Below are positions 1-7,570 of a stretch of 17,355 bases of DNA, piece after piece. Origin of the DNA: Burkholderiaceae bacterium (GTDB lineage Bacteria > Pseudomonadota > Gammaproteobacteria > Burkholderiales > Burkholderiaceae); NCBI GenBank assembly GCA_017998575.1, contig JAGOCV010000046.1, positions 1 through 17,355 on the forward strand, read 5' to 3'. The notes under the pieces were generated by a model. That model had not been told where the DNA came from and ran no database searches. It was given only the letters and a program-made list of their open reading frames with translations. Numbering within the stretch: the first letter of the stretch is position 1; every line of letters begins with the position of its first letter. The position numbers and the translations under genes are program-made.

Positions 1-1
1 G

Positions 2-211
2 GGCGGCGCCTACTTCATCATCGCGGCGCGCGCGCTGGGCCTGGACTGCGGGCCGATGAGCGGGGTGGATCTGGCCAAGGCGAATGCCGAGTTCTTCCCC
101 GACGGCCGCTGGAAGGCCAACTTCCTCATCAACCTGGGCTGGGGCGACGACAGCCTGCTGTTCGAGCGCAACAAGCGCCTGTCCTTCGAGCAGGCCTGCC
201 AGCTGCTGTAG
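2..211 (+). CDS. Malonic semialdehyde reductase, RutE-type nitroreductase family (3' end only)
   Basis: The last 69 codons of a gene that begins before the window, ending in TAG at 209-211. The reading has the conserved tail of the RutE/HadB-RutE branch of the flavin-dependent nitroreductase fold: [14 protein letters not shown] followed by a KxNFLxNLGxGD block and a final LSFEQAC segment. E. coli RutE, as I recall it, ends almost the same way. Family members use FMN and NAD(P)H to reduce malonic semialdehyde to 3-hydroxypropionate, mainly in pyrimidine degradation, though stand-alone homologues may serve general aldehyde or quinone reduction. No other rut genes are visible here, so the pathway is not confirmed. 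The N-terminal FMN-binding residues are outside the window. The gene converges on the autotransporter gene downstream, with a hairpin between them. Confidence 0.85.
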   Translation, partial: GGAYFIIAARALGLDCGPMSGVDLAKANAEFFPDGRWKANFLINLGWGDDSLLFERNKRLSFEQACQLL

Positions 212-219
212 CCCGACGC

Positions 220-246
220 GGCCGCCCAACCGCAAGAAGGGCGGCC
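220..246. terminator. Possible hairpin between convergent genes
   Basis: Perfect 8-bp arms GGCCGCCC (220-227) and GGGCGGCC (239-246) enclose an 11-nt loop. The hairpin lies 9 bases after the stop of the reductase gene and about 40 bases beyond the stop of the opposing autotransporter gene, where a shared terminator would be expected. There is no T-run on either side, so an intrinsic terminator is only a possibility. Confidence 0.3.
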
Positions 247-283
247 ACGCCAGCGCTGTCGCGCGAACCCCATCGCAACCTGC

Positions 284-432
284 AGCGATCAGAACGCCAC
301 GCGGTAATTGACCGAGAGCCACGCGGCTGCAGGCCAGCCGCCGCTGCTGGTGGCGTGCAGCATGCCCGACAGCACGCCGGCACCGGCCGCCATCTCGCCG
401 CCCAGGCCCGCGCGCAGCCAGCTGCGGCGCTG
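284..432. repeat. 149-bp perfect direct repeat, copy 1
   Basis: Identical base for base to 2591-2739 (offset 2307). It covers the last 46 codons of the first autotransporter gene, its stop codon and 5 bases beyond. Identity ends sharply at 433/2740; the next 60 bases are only loosely similar. The encoded segment runs from RRSWLRAGLGG to the terminal VNYRVAF, the final beta-strands of the barrel. Confidence 0.97.
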
Positions 433-2346
433 GGGCTGGCCCGGCAGAGAGAAGCCGCCCAGGCCCAGGATGGTGCCGCTGGCGTTGCCCACCGACGTGT
501 CGCCCACGCGTTGCGCCATCTCCAGCCGGCCCAGCAGGCGCGACGACGGCGAAGCCAGCGGCAGCACACCATCGACGCCCGCGCGCACGATCCTCGACGT
601 CTCGCGGCGCGCATCCCACTGCACGGGGAAACCGCCGCCGCTCTCGGTGTAAGCCCCGAGCGACGACGTCGAGTGCGTGTAGCTCACATAGGGCGTGAGG
701 CCCGCGCCGCGCACCGTGGCGGCGTCCTGCCAGTCGAGCCGCAGCCGCCATTCGCGCGTGGTGGCGTCGGCGCGGCCGGTGGAGAAGTCCTGCGCGCCGG
801 CATTGAGGTAACCCCGGCGCGCGTCGACATCCCCATCGTTGTAGTAGCCGCTGGCCGTGAAGAACAGCGGGCCTCCACCGATCTTCCACATCAGCTCGGG
901 CAGTACATAGGTGCCGCTGGCGCTCGCGCGACCCTGCTGCAGCAGCCGCCCCCGCCCGGCGGTATGGCCCAGTGCGATCTGCAGTTGCATGCCGTCGCCC
1001 AGCCGGCGCGACCAGCGCACCTCGGCCACGCCCGCCGTCACATCGGTGTCGCCACGCCGGTCTACGCCCACGTCGCCGGTTGCGGAGAAGCTCCACTGGC
1101 GCGACCCCAGCCAGCCCAGCAACGGGCTGCCGTGCGCACCGTGCATCACGAGATCGGAGAGCGTGAGCGGCACCAGCGCGAGCGGCGCGGCCGAGGCCAG
1201 CGTTTGCATGAACTGCGCCGAATCGATCATGCCGCTACCCACCGACGAGACACGCGCCACGAAGGCGCTGTCGTCGTCGAGCTGGCCGACGACGATGCTG
1301 CCATCGGCACTCACGCCGTATGCGACATCCGTCTTGGCCGCACTCGGGTCGACGGCCACTCCGGCGTTGGCCAGCCACTGCTCGATGGATTGCATCACGC
1401 CACCCTGCCAGCGAAAGGCACGCGAAACGTTGCCCGCCAGACCATCGCGTGCGCTGCCCACCACCACATCCCCCATGGCGTTCACCGCATAAGCGCGCGA
1501 GCGCGTCCCGCCATTGAGCAACCCCAGACTGGCCATGGCGCCCGACGTCCAGCGAAACGCCGTCTCGGTGCCCCCCGCGTCCGGCGAATAGCCGACCACC
1601 ACGTCGCCCGAGGCATTCACTCCATACGCATATGACGTGTTGCCACCCAGCGTGCCCAGGCTCTGCAGGGAAGGCGTGCTGCTGGTCCAGCGGAAGGCCC
1701 GGTTGTTGTTGCCCTGGCTACCGTCGGTGGCATAACCCACCACCACGTCGCCGGCTGCGTTGACTGCGCGCGCGAACGATGCGTCGCCGCCATTGAGGAA
1801 GCCCAGGCCCGACATCGTGCCGCCGACCCAGCGGAATGCCTGCGACTTCGCGTTGCCCGTATCGTTGTAGGAACGCCCTACGACGACGTCCCCCGCCGCA
1901 TTCACGCCATACGCCTCGGAGTACGCAGTGGACAGGCCGCTGAGCGTGCCGAGGCTCGATGCGACGCCCGAAACCCAGCGCGTGGCCGTGTAGGTGGTGA
2001 AGTTGCCGGTCTTGCTGCTGCCGACGACCACATCGCCTGCGGCGTTGACCGCGTAGGCCCACGATCCCGTGTAGCCGGTCACCGGCTCTAGTCGCTGCAT
2101 GCCTGTGGACGCAGTCCAGGTGAAGGCACGGTCGAACGTGGCGGTTTCGCTCCAGCCGACCACCACACCGTTCGGTGACACGCCCCTGGCGGCCGATTCG
2201 TCATCGTTGTCGAATACGCCCAGCGCGTAGAACTGGGCCTGCGCACTCGTACCGGTGGCCGCGAGCATGGCGCCCACGATCGAAGCAGCCAGTCGGCGCA
2301 AGGTGTGGGGCGGAATGGAAGAGATCAGGGGTCGGTGGATCGGCAT
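289..2346 (-). CDS. HAF-repeat autotransporter, paralogue 1
   Basis: An outer-membrane autotransporter of 685 residues. An Ala-rich signal peptide (about residues 1-38, ending SAQAQ) is followed by seven HAF-type repeats (residues 53-365). Each repeat has a core like AYGVNAAGDVVVG and, in most, AFRW and LGxLxGG blocks. A linker leads into a C-terminal beta-barrel (about 415-685) ending in aromatic F (VNYRVAF), as BamA substrates do. The family secretes its passenger through or with the barrel; the ligand is unknown. I place the start at ATG 2344-2346, preceded by GAGG, because the second paralogue has the same MP[IV]H N-terminus; the frame stays open 14 codons further upstream. The gene lies downstream of its paralogue in the same orientation, separated by 249 bases with a possible promoter of its own. 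The HAF and barrel assignments come from visible repeats and family knowledge. Confidence 0.85.
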   Translation of the reverse strand: MPIHRPLISSIPPHTLRRLAASIVGAMLAATGTSAQAQFYALGVFDNDDESAARGVSPNGVVVGWSETATFDRAFTWTASTGMQRLEPVTGYTGSWAYAVNAAGDVVVGSSKTGNFTTYTATRWVSGVASSLGTLSGLSTAYSEAYGVNAAGDVVVGRSYNDTGNAKSQAFRWVGGTMSGLGFLNGGDASFARAVNAAGDVVVGYATDGSQGNNNRAFRWTSSTPSLQSLGTLGGNTSYAYGVNASGDVVVGYSPDAGGTETAFRWTSGAMASLGLLNGGTRSRAYAVNAMGDVVVGSARDGLAGNVSRAFRWQGGVMQSIEQWLANAGVAVDPSAAKTDVAYGVSADGSIVVGQLDDDSAFVARVSSVGSGMIDSAQFMQTLASAAPLALVPLTLSDLVMHGAHGSPLLGWLGSRQWSFSATGDVGVDRRGDTDVTAGVAEVRWSRRLGDGMQLQIALGHTAGRGRLLQQGRASASGTYVLPELMWKIGGGPLFFTASGYYNDGDVDARRGYLNAGAQDFSTGRADATTREWRLRLDWQDAATVRGAGLTPYVSYTHSTSSLGAYTESGGGFPVQWDARRETSRIVRAGVDGVLPLASPSSRLLGRLEMAQRVGDTSVGNASGTILGLGGFSLPGQPQRRSWLRAGLGGEMAAGAGVLSGMLHATSSGGWPAAAWLSVNYRVAF
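1252..2190 (-). repeat. Seven HAF repeats in paralogue 1
   Basis: Seven degenerate tandem units of roughly 40-50 codons, each marked by a core of the form A[YR][GA]V(N/S)xxGxxVVG. The units diverge in DNA as well as in protein, so this is an old protein repeat rather than an unstable tandem array. The seventh unit lacks the LGxL block, and a matching FYALG segment lies just ahead of the first unit. Confidence 0.85.
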
Positions 2347-2423
2347 CGCAGCCTCGTCGATGGTGCACGGTTCGGCTGCCGCCCCCATGGCGACACTCGT
2401 GCGCCAGCCAAGTATTTAGTTGC

Positions 2424-2452
2424 ATCAATCCGCTGGTTTTCCGATCCTTCAA
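2424..2452 (-). promoter_or_regulatory. Candidate promoter of autotransporter paralogue 1
   Basis: Read on the minus strand, TTGAAG (2452-2447) and ATTGAT (2429-2424) are separated by 17 bases. The -35 match is good and the -10 match is weak. The predicted leader would be about 70 bases. The region is AT-richer than its surroundings, which supports a promoter, but the exact elements are a guess. Confidence 0.3.
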
Positions 2453-2459
2453 CCGCCGA

Positions 2460-2476
2460 TTTTCCAGATTGGAAAA
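2460..2476. promoter_or_regulatory. Palindromic operator-like site TTTTCCA-N3-TGGAAAA
   Basis: Perfect 7-bp arms TTTTCCA (2460-2466) and TGGAAAA (2470-2476) around a 3-base centre, just upstream of the candidate -35 box of autotransporter paralogue 1. A further half-site-like TTTTCC lies at 2437-2442. An AT-rich palindrome stands out in this GC-rich DNA and has the size of a dimeric regulator site. The regulator is unknown. Confidence 0.45.
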
Positions 2477-2590
2477 CATGAAATCACCACCGAAACTGCG
2501 ATCTGATCCGACTTGGTTTCGTTTGGTGATGATCAATGCGCCGTCCGGCGCGCAGGGCACGCTGCCACGCGCACCCCAGCCGCAAGCCCT

Positions 2591-2739
2591 AGCGATCAGA
2601 ACGCCACGCGGTAATTGACCGAGAGCCACGCGGCTGCAGGCCAGCCGCCGCTGCTGGTGGCGTGCAGCATGCCCGACAGCACGCCGGCACCGGCCGCCAT
2701 CTCGCCGCCCAGGCCCGCGCGCAGCCAGCTGCGGCGCTG
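2591..2739. repeat. 149-bp perfect direct repeat, copy 2
   Basis: The partner of 284-432. It covers the last 46 codons, the stop codon and 5 trailing bases of the second autotransporter gene. Bases flanking the repeat differ at both ends (T2590 against C283; T2740 against G433). Confidence 0.97.
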
Positions 2740-4659
2740 TTCCTGACCGGCGATGGAGAAGTCGTTCAGGCCCAGCACCGTGCCCGTGGCCGCGCCGGCG
2801 GTGCGTTCGCCCACGCGGGTGGCCGCCTCCACACGGCCCAGCAGACGCGCGTTGCGCGCGCCCTCCAGCGGCATCACGGCATCCAGGCCGGCGCGCACGA
2901 TGCGCGAGGTGTCCCTGCGCTCGTCCCACCGCACCGGGAAGCCACCACCCGCTTCGGTGTAGGCATCCACGCGCGTCTTCGCGTGGGTGTAGCTCACGTA
3001 GGGCGTCAGGGCCGCGCCGCCCACGCGGGCCGCATCCTGCCAGTCCAGCCGCAGCCGCAACTCATGCGTGCTGGCGCCCGGGCGTCCGGCCGAGAAGTCC
3101 TGGCTGCCGGCATTCAGATAGCCTCGGCGCACGTCGATGTCGCCGTGGTTGTAGTAGTAGCCCGCGCCCAGATACACAGGGCCTGCGCCGATGCGCCAGA
3201 GCAGCTCCGGCAGGACGTAGGTGCCCGTGGCCACGGCTCGCCCTTCCTGGAGCAGCCGTTGCCGCCCCTCGGTACGTCCGATCGCCGCCTGGAGCTGAAG
3301 CGATTCGCTCACCCTGCGCGACCAGCGCATCTCGGCCAGGGCGGCGCTGGCATCCATGGCGCCGCGCCGGTCCTGCCCCAGATCGCCCGTCGCGGAGAAC
3401 CCCCACGTCCGCGAAGGCGCCAGCCAATCCTGCAGCGGGTTGCCATGCGCTCCGTGCATCACCAGATCGGACATCGTCAGGGCGCCTACCGCCATCGGCG
3501 CGGCGGCGGTCAGCGTGGCATTGAATGGCTCTACCTCGATCATGCCGCTGCCGATCGCGGCGACGCGGGCAACGAAGGCTCGCGAGTCTTGGAGCTGCCC
3601 AACGACAGTGCTGCCATCCGGGCTGACTCCGTACGCCTCATTGGTCGATTGAGCACCAGCGCCGACGGCCACGCCCGCCGCTGCCAGCCAGTCTTCGACA
3701 GACTGGATCCCGCCCGCACTGGTCCATACCACCGCGCGCCACTGATTGTTGGATGCGCCATCGGCGGCGCTGCCGACCACCACGCCGCCCGAGTCGCTCA
3801 CCGCGTAAGCGCGGGATAGCGACCCGCCGTTGAGGAGCCCGAGGCTCTCCATTCCGTTCTCGGTCCAGCGGAATGCGGTTTCCTTGTTGTTGGCATCGAG
3901 TGAGACGCCCACGACGACGTCGCCCGCTGCATTCACGCCATACGCTCCTGATGAATTGCCCCCAAGCGTGCCCAGACTCTTCATGCCGCCCGTGCTTGTC
4001 CAGCGAAAAGCGCGTTCAGCAAATCCTTCATTGGCATCCGACGCATAACCCACCACGACATCGCCCGCGGCGTTCACGGCGCGGGCGTGGGAATAGTCGC
4101 CACCGTTGAGGAAACCCAATCCCTGCATCGAGCCGCCAGACCAGCGGAACGCTTGCTCCGTCCACGGCCCGGTATCGCCATGGGAAACCCCCACGATGAC
4201 GTCGCCCAGCGCATTCACGCCCCGCGCTTCGGAGGAAGTACCCGGGTTGCCGCTGATCGTGCCCAGTTCAAACACGCCGCCGCTCGTCCATCGCACGGCC
4301 ATGGGTCCTGCGTCGCCGTAGCTCATGCCCGCGATGACGGTACCCGAAGCACTGATGGCATACGCCTCCGCAGCCCAATCCCCCGCCAGCGGCGCCAGCG
4401 CCACCATGCCGCCCGCCAGGGTCCAGCTGAAGGCGCCCGATCCCGTGGCGGACCATGTCCCACCCACCACGATGCCATTCGAAGAGACCGCCCTGGCCCA
4501 CGATTCGCCATCATTGAACGCGCCGAGTTCATAGAACTGTGCATGCGCAGCAGCACTGGTGACCAGTACCACAGCGGCCATCACGGGCCGCAGGCGGTGG
4601 ATGGGGCCGCGAGAAGAAAAGCGCGGCGAACAATGGTGAGGGGATGGGTGAACTGGCAT
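2596..4659 (-). CDS. HAF-repeat autotransporter, paralogue 2
   Basis: A 687-residue paralogue of the downstream autotransporter, with the same plan: signal peptide (about 1-40, ending AAAHA), seven HAF repeats (about 55-366), linker with a shared SDLVMHGAHG motif, then a beta-barrel (about 420-687) ending VNYRVAF. ATG 4657-4659 is chosen because CGGAGG lies 5-6 bases upstream and because it matches the paralogue's MP[IV]H start; the frame is open 40 codons further upstream without a better ribosome site. Outside the last 46 residues the two proteins differ at many positions in both repeats and barrel, so they may present different passenger surfaces. The gene is divergent from the methyltransferase gene. 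A weak minus-strand TTGTTG-N17-ATTGTT pair lies in its upstream region. The ligand is unknown. Confidence 0.85.
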   Translation of the reverse strand: MPVHPSPHHCSPRFSSRGPIHRLRPVMAAVVLVTSAAAHAQFYELGAFNDGESWARAVSSNGIVVGGTWSATGSGAFSWTLAGGMVALAPLAGDWAAEAYAISASGTVIAGMSYGDAGPMAVRWTSGGVFELGTISGNPGTSSEARGVNALGDVIVGVSHGDTGPWTEQAFRWSGGSMQGLGFLNGGDYSHARAVNAAGDVVVGYASDANEGFAERAFRWTSTGGMKSLGTLGGNSSGAYGVNAAGDVVVGVSLDANNKETAFRWTENGMESLGLLNGGSLSRAYAVSDSGGVVVGSAADGASNNQWRAVVWTSAGGIQSVEDWLAAAGVAVGAGAQSTNEAYGVSPDGSTVVGQLQDSRAFVARVAAIGSGMIEVEPFNATLTAAAPMAVGALTMSDLVMHGAHGNPLQDWLAPSRTWGFSATGDLGQDRRGAMDASAALAEMRWSRRVSESLQLQAAIGRTEGRQRLLQEGRAVATGTYVLPELLWRIGAGPVYLGAGYYYNHGDIDVRRGYLNAGSQDFSAGRPGASTHELRLRLDWQDAARVGGAALTPYVSYTHAKTRVDAYTEAGGGFPVRWDERRDTSRIVRAGLDAVMPLEGARNARLLGRVEAATRVGERTAGAATGTVLGLNDFSIAGQEQRRSWLRAGLGGEMAAGAGVLSGMLHATSSGGWPAAAWLSVNYRVAF
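3562..4497 (-). repeat. Seven HAF repeats in paralogue 2
   Basis: Seven units with the same core pattern as in paralogue 1, in the same order and spacing. Units 3 to 5 are closest to the consensus (for example ARAVNAAGDVVVG), while units 2 and 6 are more degenerate (AYAISASGTVIAG, AYAVSDSGGVVVG). Confidence 0.85.
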
Positions 4660-4871
4660 CGAGACCTCCGAATGTTGTTTGCCGAACATCGTGCATCGCC
4701 CCGTGGCGTCGCCGCTTCGGTACGAAAAGTCTCGGCCGGCTCGGAACAATCTCAGCGACAACTCCCCCAACAAGCCCAATGCCGGATCGAATGATCGGAA
4801 ATGGAGATCCAGGCATTCCCCCGCGTGCTCTACCGATTCGGGCTGGCCCGTGCCGCTCCGGGCGCGCCCCG

Positions 4872-4877
4872 TAAGAT
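4872..4877 (+). promoter_or_regulatory. Candidate -10 box (TAAGAT) close to the methyltransferase start
   Basis: TAAGAT lies 6 bases before ATG 4884, in a GC-rich context with no ribosome-binding sequence. If it is a -10 box, transcription would start at or next to the ATG and the message would be leaderless. No convincing -35 is visible at 16-18 bases. Confidence 0.3.
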
Positions 4878-4883
4878 CGCCCG

Positions 4884-6086
4884 ATGCAGATCGAATGGAC
4901 CGAGGGCGGTACGCCGCGCAGCGCGCGCTGGCGCGCCGAAGGCGGCGCCGCGCCGCCGAAGCGCGTGCTGTGCGTGGACGACACGCTCACGGCCGACGCC
5001 GCGCACCGCCTGGCCAGCGAAGGCACGGGCCTGCTCTGGCGCGGTGACTACCAGAACGCGCGTCAGCTGCTGCAGGCCCTGGCCCGGCGCATCGACCGCC
5101 CGCCGCGCAGCGCCTCCAGGAAAGCGCGTGACCGCAGCGCGCGCGAAGCACAGGCCGAAGTCGCTCCACCCGCCCAGACCTTTCACCTGCACCGCCAGGC
5201 GCAGGCCCAGCGCGCCCGCACGCTGGGCCGCGTGCTGATCGAGCTGGGCGGCGACTACGGCATCGCGCTGCGGCGCGCGCCCGACCTGCGCCCTGCCATC
5301 GCCGAGGCCTGGGGGCCGGCCGATGGCGCCGCCACCACGGTGGTTTCGCTGCGCGAGTTGCTGGGCCTGGTGGGCGCGCACGAATGGCGCAAGAAGGGCG
5401 TGGAAATCCCCGCCCTCGGCTCGCCGCCCGCCAACCGCATCCATCCGCACTACGGCGTGTTCTCTCCGGTGCGCGGCGAGTACATCGATCTGGTGGCGCA
5501 GGCGCCTCTTCCTGCGGCGCTCACGGCCGCGCTGCAAACACAACCGCTGGCCTTCGACATCGGCACCGGCACGGGCGTGCTGGCCGCCGTGCTGGCGCGG
5601 CGCGGCGTGCCGCGCATCGTCGCCACCGACCAGGACCCGCGCGCCCTCGCGTGCGCGGCCGACAACCTCGCGCGCCTGGCCGTGGCCGACCGTGTCGAGC
5701 TGCTGCAGGCCGACCTGTTCCCGCCCGGCCGCGCGGCCCTCGTGGTGTGCAACCCGCCGTGGCTGCCCGGCCGAGCCAGTTCGCCCATCGAGCACGCCAT
5801 CTACGACGAAGACAGCCGCATGACGCGCGGCTTCCTGGCGGGCCTGCCCGCGCACCTGGCCAAGGGCGGCGAGGGCTGGCTGATCCTGTCGGACCTGGCC
5901 GAGCACCTGGGCCTGCGCGCGCCGGGCGAGCTGCAGGGCTGGATCGCCGCCGCGGGCCTGGCCGTGCTCCAGCGCCACGACATCCGCCCGCGCCACGGCA
6001 AGGCCACGGATGCCGACGATCCGCTGCACGCGGCGCGTGCGCGTGAGGTCACGTCGCTGTGGCGCCTGGGCGCGGCTGCGGTGTAG
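4884..6086 (+). CDS. Class I SAM-dependent methyltransferase with NPPW motif
   Basis: A protein of 400 residues. The C-terminal half is a Rossmann-fold methyltransferase: motif I FDIGTGTGV (224-232), an acidic residue after strand 2 (ATDQDP, D249), ADLF (276-279), and NPPW (290-293). The [ND]PPY/W tetrad is typical of enzymes that methylate an amide or exocyclic amino nitrogen, such as PrmC/HemK (glutamine) and TrmN6, RsmC or RlmG (bases). The N-terminal 200 residues form a family-specific part with a basic stretch around 74-110 and a conserved-looking HPHYGVFSPVRGEY segment just before the catalytic domain, which may bind substrate. I cannot name the substrate. The start has no visible Shine-Dalgarno sequence. 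The 3' end overlaps the opposing creD by 38 bases. Confidence 0.8.
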   Translation: MQIEWTEGGTPRSARWRAEGGAAPPKRVLCVDDTLTADAAHRLASEGTGLLWRGDYQNARQLLQALARRIDRPPRSASRKARDRSAREAQAEVAPPAQTFHLHRQAQAQRARTLGRVLIELGGDYGIALRRAPDLRPAIAEAWGPADGAATTVVSLRELLGLVGAHEWRKKGVEIPALGSPPANRIHPHYGVFSPVRGEYIDLVAQAPLPAALTAALQTQPLAFDIGTGTGVLAAVLARRGVPRIVATDQDPRALACAADNLARLAVADRVELLQADLFPPGRAALVVCNPPWLPGRASSPIEHAIYDEDSRMTRGFLAGLPAHLAKGGEGWLILSDLAEHLGLRAPGELQGWIAAAGLAVLQRHDIRPRHGKATDADDPLHAARAREVTSLWRLGAAAV

Positions 6087-7485
6087 CGCCGGCCGGGCCC
6101 TGCAACCGGTACCAGTCCACGCGGCGCGTGAGCAGCATCAGGAGAGCCAGCATGCCGAACAGCAGCAGCGAGCCCAGCAGCAGGGCATTGCTCTCCGACA
6201 CCAGCAGGCCGAAGAGCGCGGCATACAGCACCGCCACGTACGCCGCCAGCGACCACCCCCGCGCCAGGCCGCCCAGCACCGCGCTGAAATACAGCCCCAG
6301 CAGCGCCACGCTGGCGCCCGCCGACAGCCCATAGGCCAGCACGAACGCGAGCTTCTCCGACAACGCCACCAGCAACAGGAAGAACAGCGCGATCGACGCG
6401 CCCACCAGCCCGTACTGCACCGGGTGCAGGCGCAGCCGGCGGAACACCTCGAACATGAAGGCCGCCGCCAGCACCAGCGCGATGAAGAGCGCGCCGTACT
6501 TCGCGGCGCGCAGCGACATGGCGTACACGTCGAGCGGTTGCACCATGTCGACGTGGAAGCTGTCCTCGTCGGGCAGCAGCACCGCCGCGCGCTCGCCCGC
6601 GGGCTGCGCATCCAGGCTGGCCGCGAACTGCGCGGGCGCCTGGCTCACCAGCGACGACACGCGCCAGCGCGCATCGAAGCCCGCATCCGTCACCGTGCGC
6701 TCGGCCGCCAGGAAGCGCCCGCCGAAGCCCGGGTGCGGCCAGCTCGAGCGCAGGTGCGCCGTGGTCTCGCCCGCCAGCGGCGCCACGCCGAAACGCGTCT
6801 GCCCCACCAGCGCCAGATCCATGTCGAACGGCAAGGCTCGCCCTTCGCGCCAGGCCACGAGAGCCGCGCCAGCCAGCGGTGCCTGGATGCCGGCCAGGCG
6901 CCCGGCGGCGTCGACACCGGAGGCGCCGCCCAGTTGTGCGTCGAAGGCCAGCCGCTCGCCCGCCAGGGCGATGGCGGGCAGGCCTTCGATGCCCCGCACG
7001 TCGCTCACCACGAGGGCCAGCCGCGGCGTCCCCAATTCGAGCGTGGCCTGTGGCCGCCGTGGCAGGACGGACCTGGCATCGAATGGCGCGAAGGCACCCG
7101 TGAGCCGGGAGTCGAGCCGGTAGAACATCACGCGGAACAGCCCGCGGTAGCGCTCCTGCGGCGCCAGCGCGCCCTCCACCGACAGCCGCTCGGGGAAGAC
7201 CACGTGCGTGCGCGTGAGCGTCTGCGGCACGTTGAAGCGCGTGTTGCCGTTGGCATCGCGCACGTCGCCGCTCCAGCGCTCGGTCACCGGCACCAGCAGC
7301 ACCGGGCCGCGCAGCAGCTGCGGGCCGGCGTGGGTCTGTGCCAGCTCGGCCGCGGCTTCGTCGCGGCTGTCCGCCCGCTCGCGGATCAGGCCCTCGATGT
7401 GGCCCAGCGGCAGGCACAGCAGCAGCAGGATGAACAGCAGCAGGGCCACCTTGGCCGCCGCCGAATCGCGCAGTTTCTGGAACAC
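6049..7485 (-). CDS. creD: Inner-membrane protein CreD
   Basis: A protein of 478 residues with the CreD plan: a cytoplasmic start, one membrane helix (about 14-31), a large periplasmic domain (about 32-325), then a run of membrane helices (about 330-455). It ends with the family signature LLLGSLLLF followed by LLTRRVDWY. Start is GTG 7483-7485, with AGGAG eight bases upstream (within 7494-7500). In enterobacteria and Pseudomonas creD is induced by the CreBC two-component system and affects envelope integrity and beta-lactam response; its biochemical role is unknown. Here no creB or creC is adjacent, so it is an orphan copy. It is divergent from the exosortase cassette and shares its 194-base control region. 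Its last 38 bases overlap the 3' end of the opposing methyltransferase gene. Confidence 0.9.
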   Translation of the reverse strand: MFQKLRDSAAAKVALLLFILLLLCLPLGHIEGLIRERADSRDEAAAELAQTHAGPQLLRGPVLLVPVTERWSGDVRDANGNTRFNVPQTLTRTHVVFPERLSVEGALAPQERYRGLFRVMFYRLDSRLTGAFAPFDARSVLPRRPQATLELGTPRLALVVSDVRGIEGLPAIALAGERLAFDAQLGGASGVDAAGRLAGIQAPLAGAALVAWREGRALPFDMDLALVGQTRFGVAPLAGETTAHLRSSWPHPGFGGRFLAAERTVTDAGFDARWRVSSLVSQAPAQFAASLDAQPAGERAAVLLPDEDSFHVDMVQPLDVYAMSLRAAKYGALFIALVLAAAFMFEVFRRLRLHPVQYGLVGASIALFFLLLVALSEKLAFVLAYGLSAGASVALLGLYFSAVLGGLARGWSLAAYVAVLYAALFGLLVSESNALLLGSLLLFGMLALLMLLTRRVDWYRLQGPAGATPQPRPGATAT

Positions 7486-7544
7486 GGCAATCGCTCCTCG
7501 TGATGAACAGGCCGCCGATGCTGGCCCCGCCCTGCGCGCAGCCG

Positions 7545-7570
7545 ATGAAGCGCGCCGCGCCGCGCTTCAT
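7545..7570. promoter_or_regulatory. Inverted repeat in the creD/vWA intergenic region
   Basis: Perfect 10-bp arms ATGAAGCGCG (7545-7554) and CGCGCTTCAT (7561-7570) with a 6-base spacer CCGCGC. The position between two divergent genes suits a shared operator, but as a transcript it would also fold into a stable hairpin. Confidence 0.4.

Noticed and set aside
355..1635. Plus-strand open frame of 426 codons over autotransporter paralogue 1
   Set aside because: It has no domain and mirrors the HAF and barrel codons on the minus strand; a similar mirror frame is found over paralogue 2.
2538..2551. GCGCCG-TC-CGGCGC hairpin after autotransporter paralogue 2 as a terminator
   Set aside because: The stem is short and no T-run follows on the minus strand; self-complementary GC words are common here.
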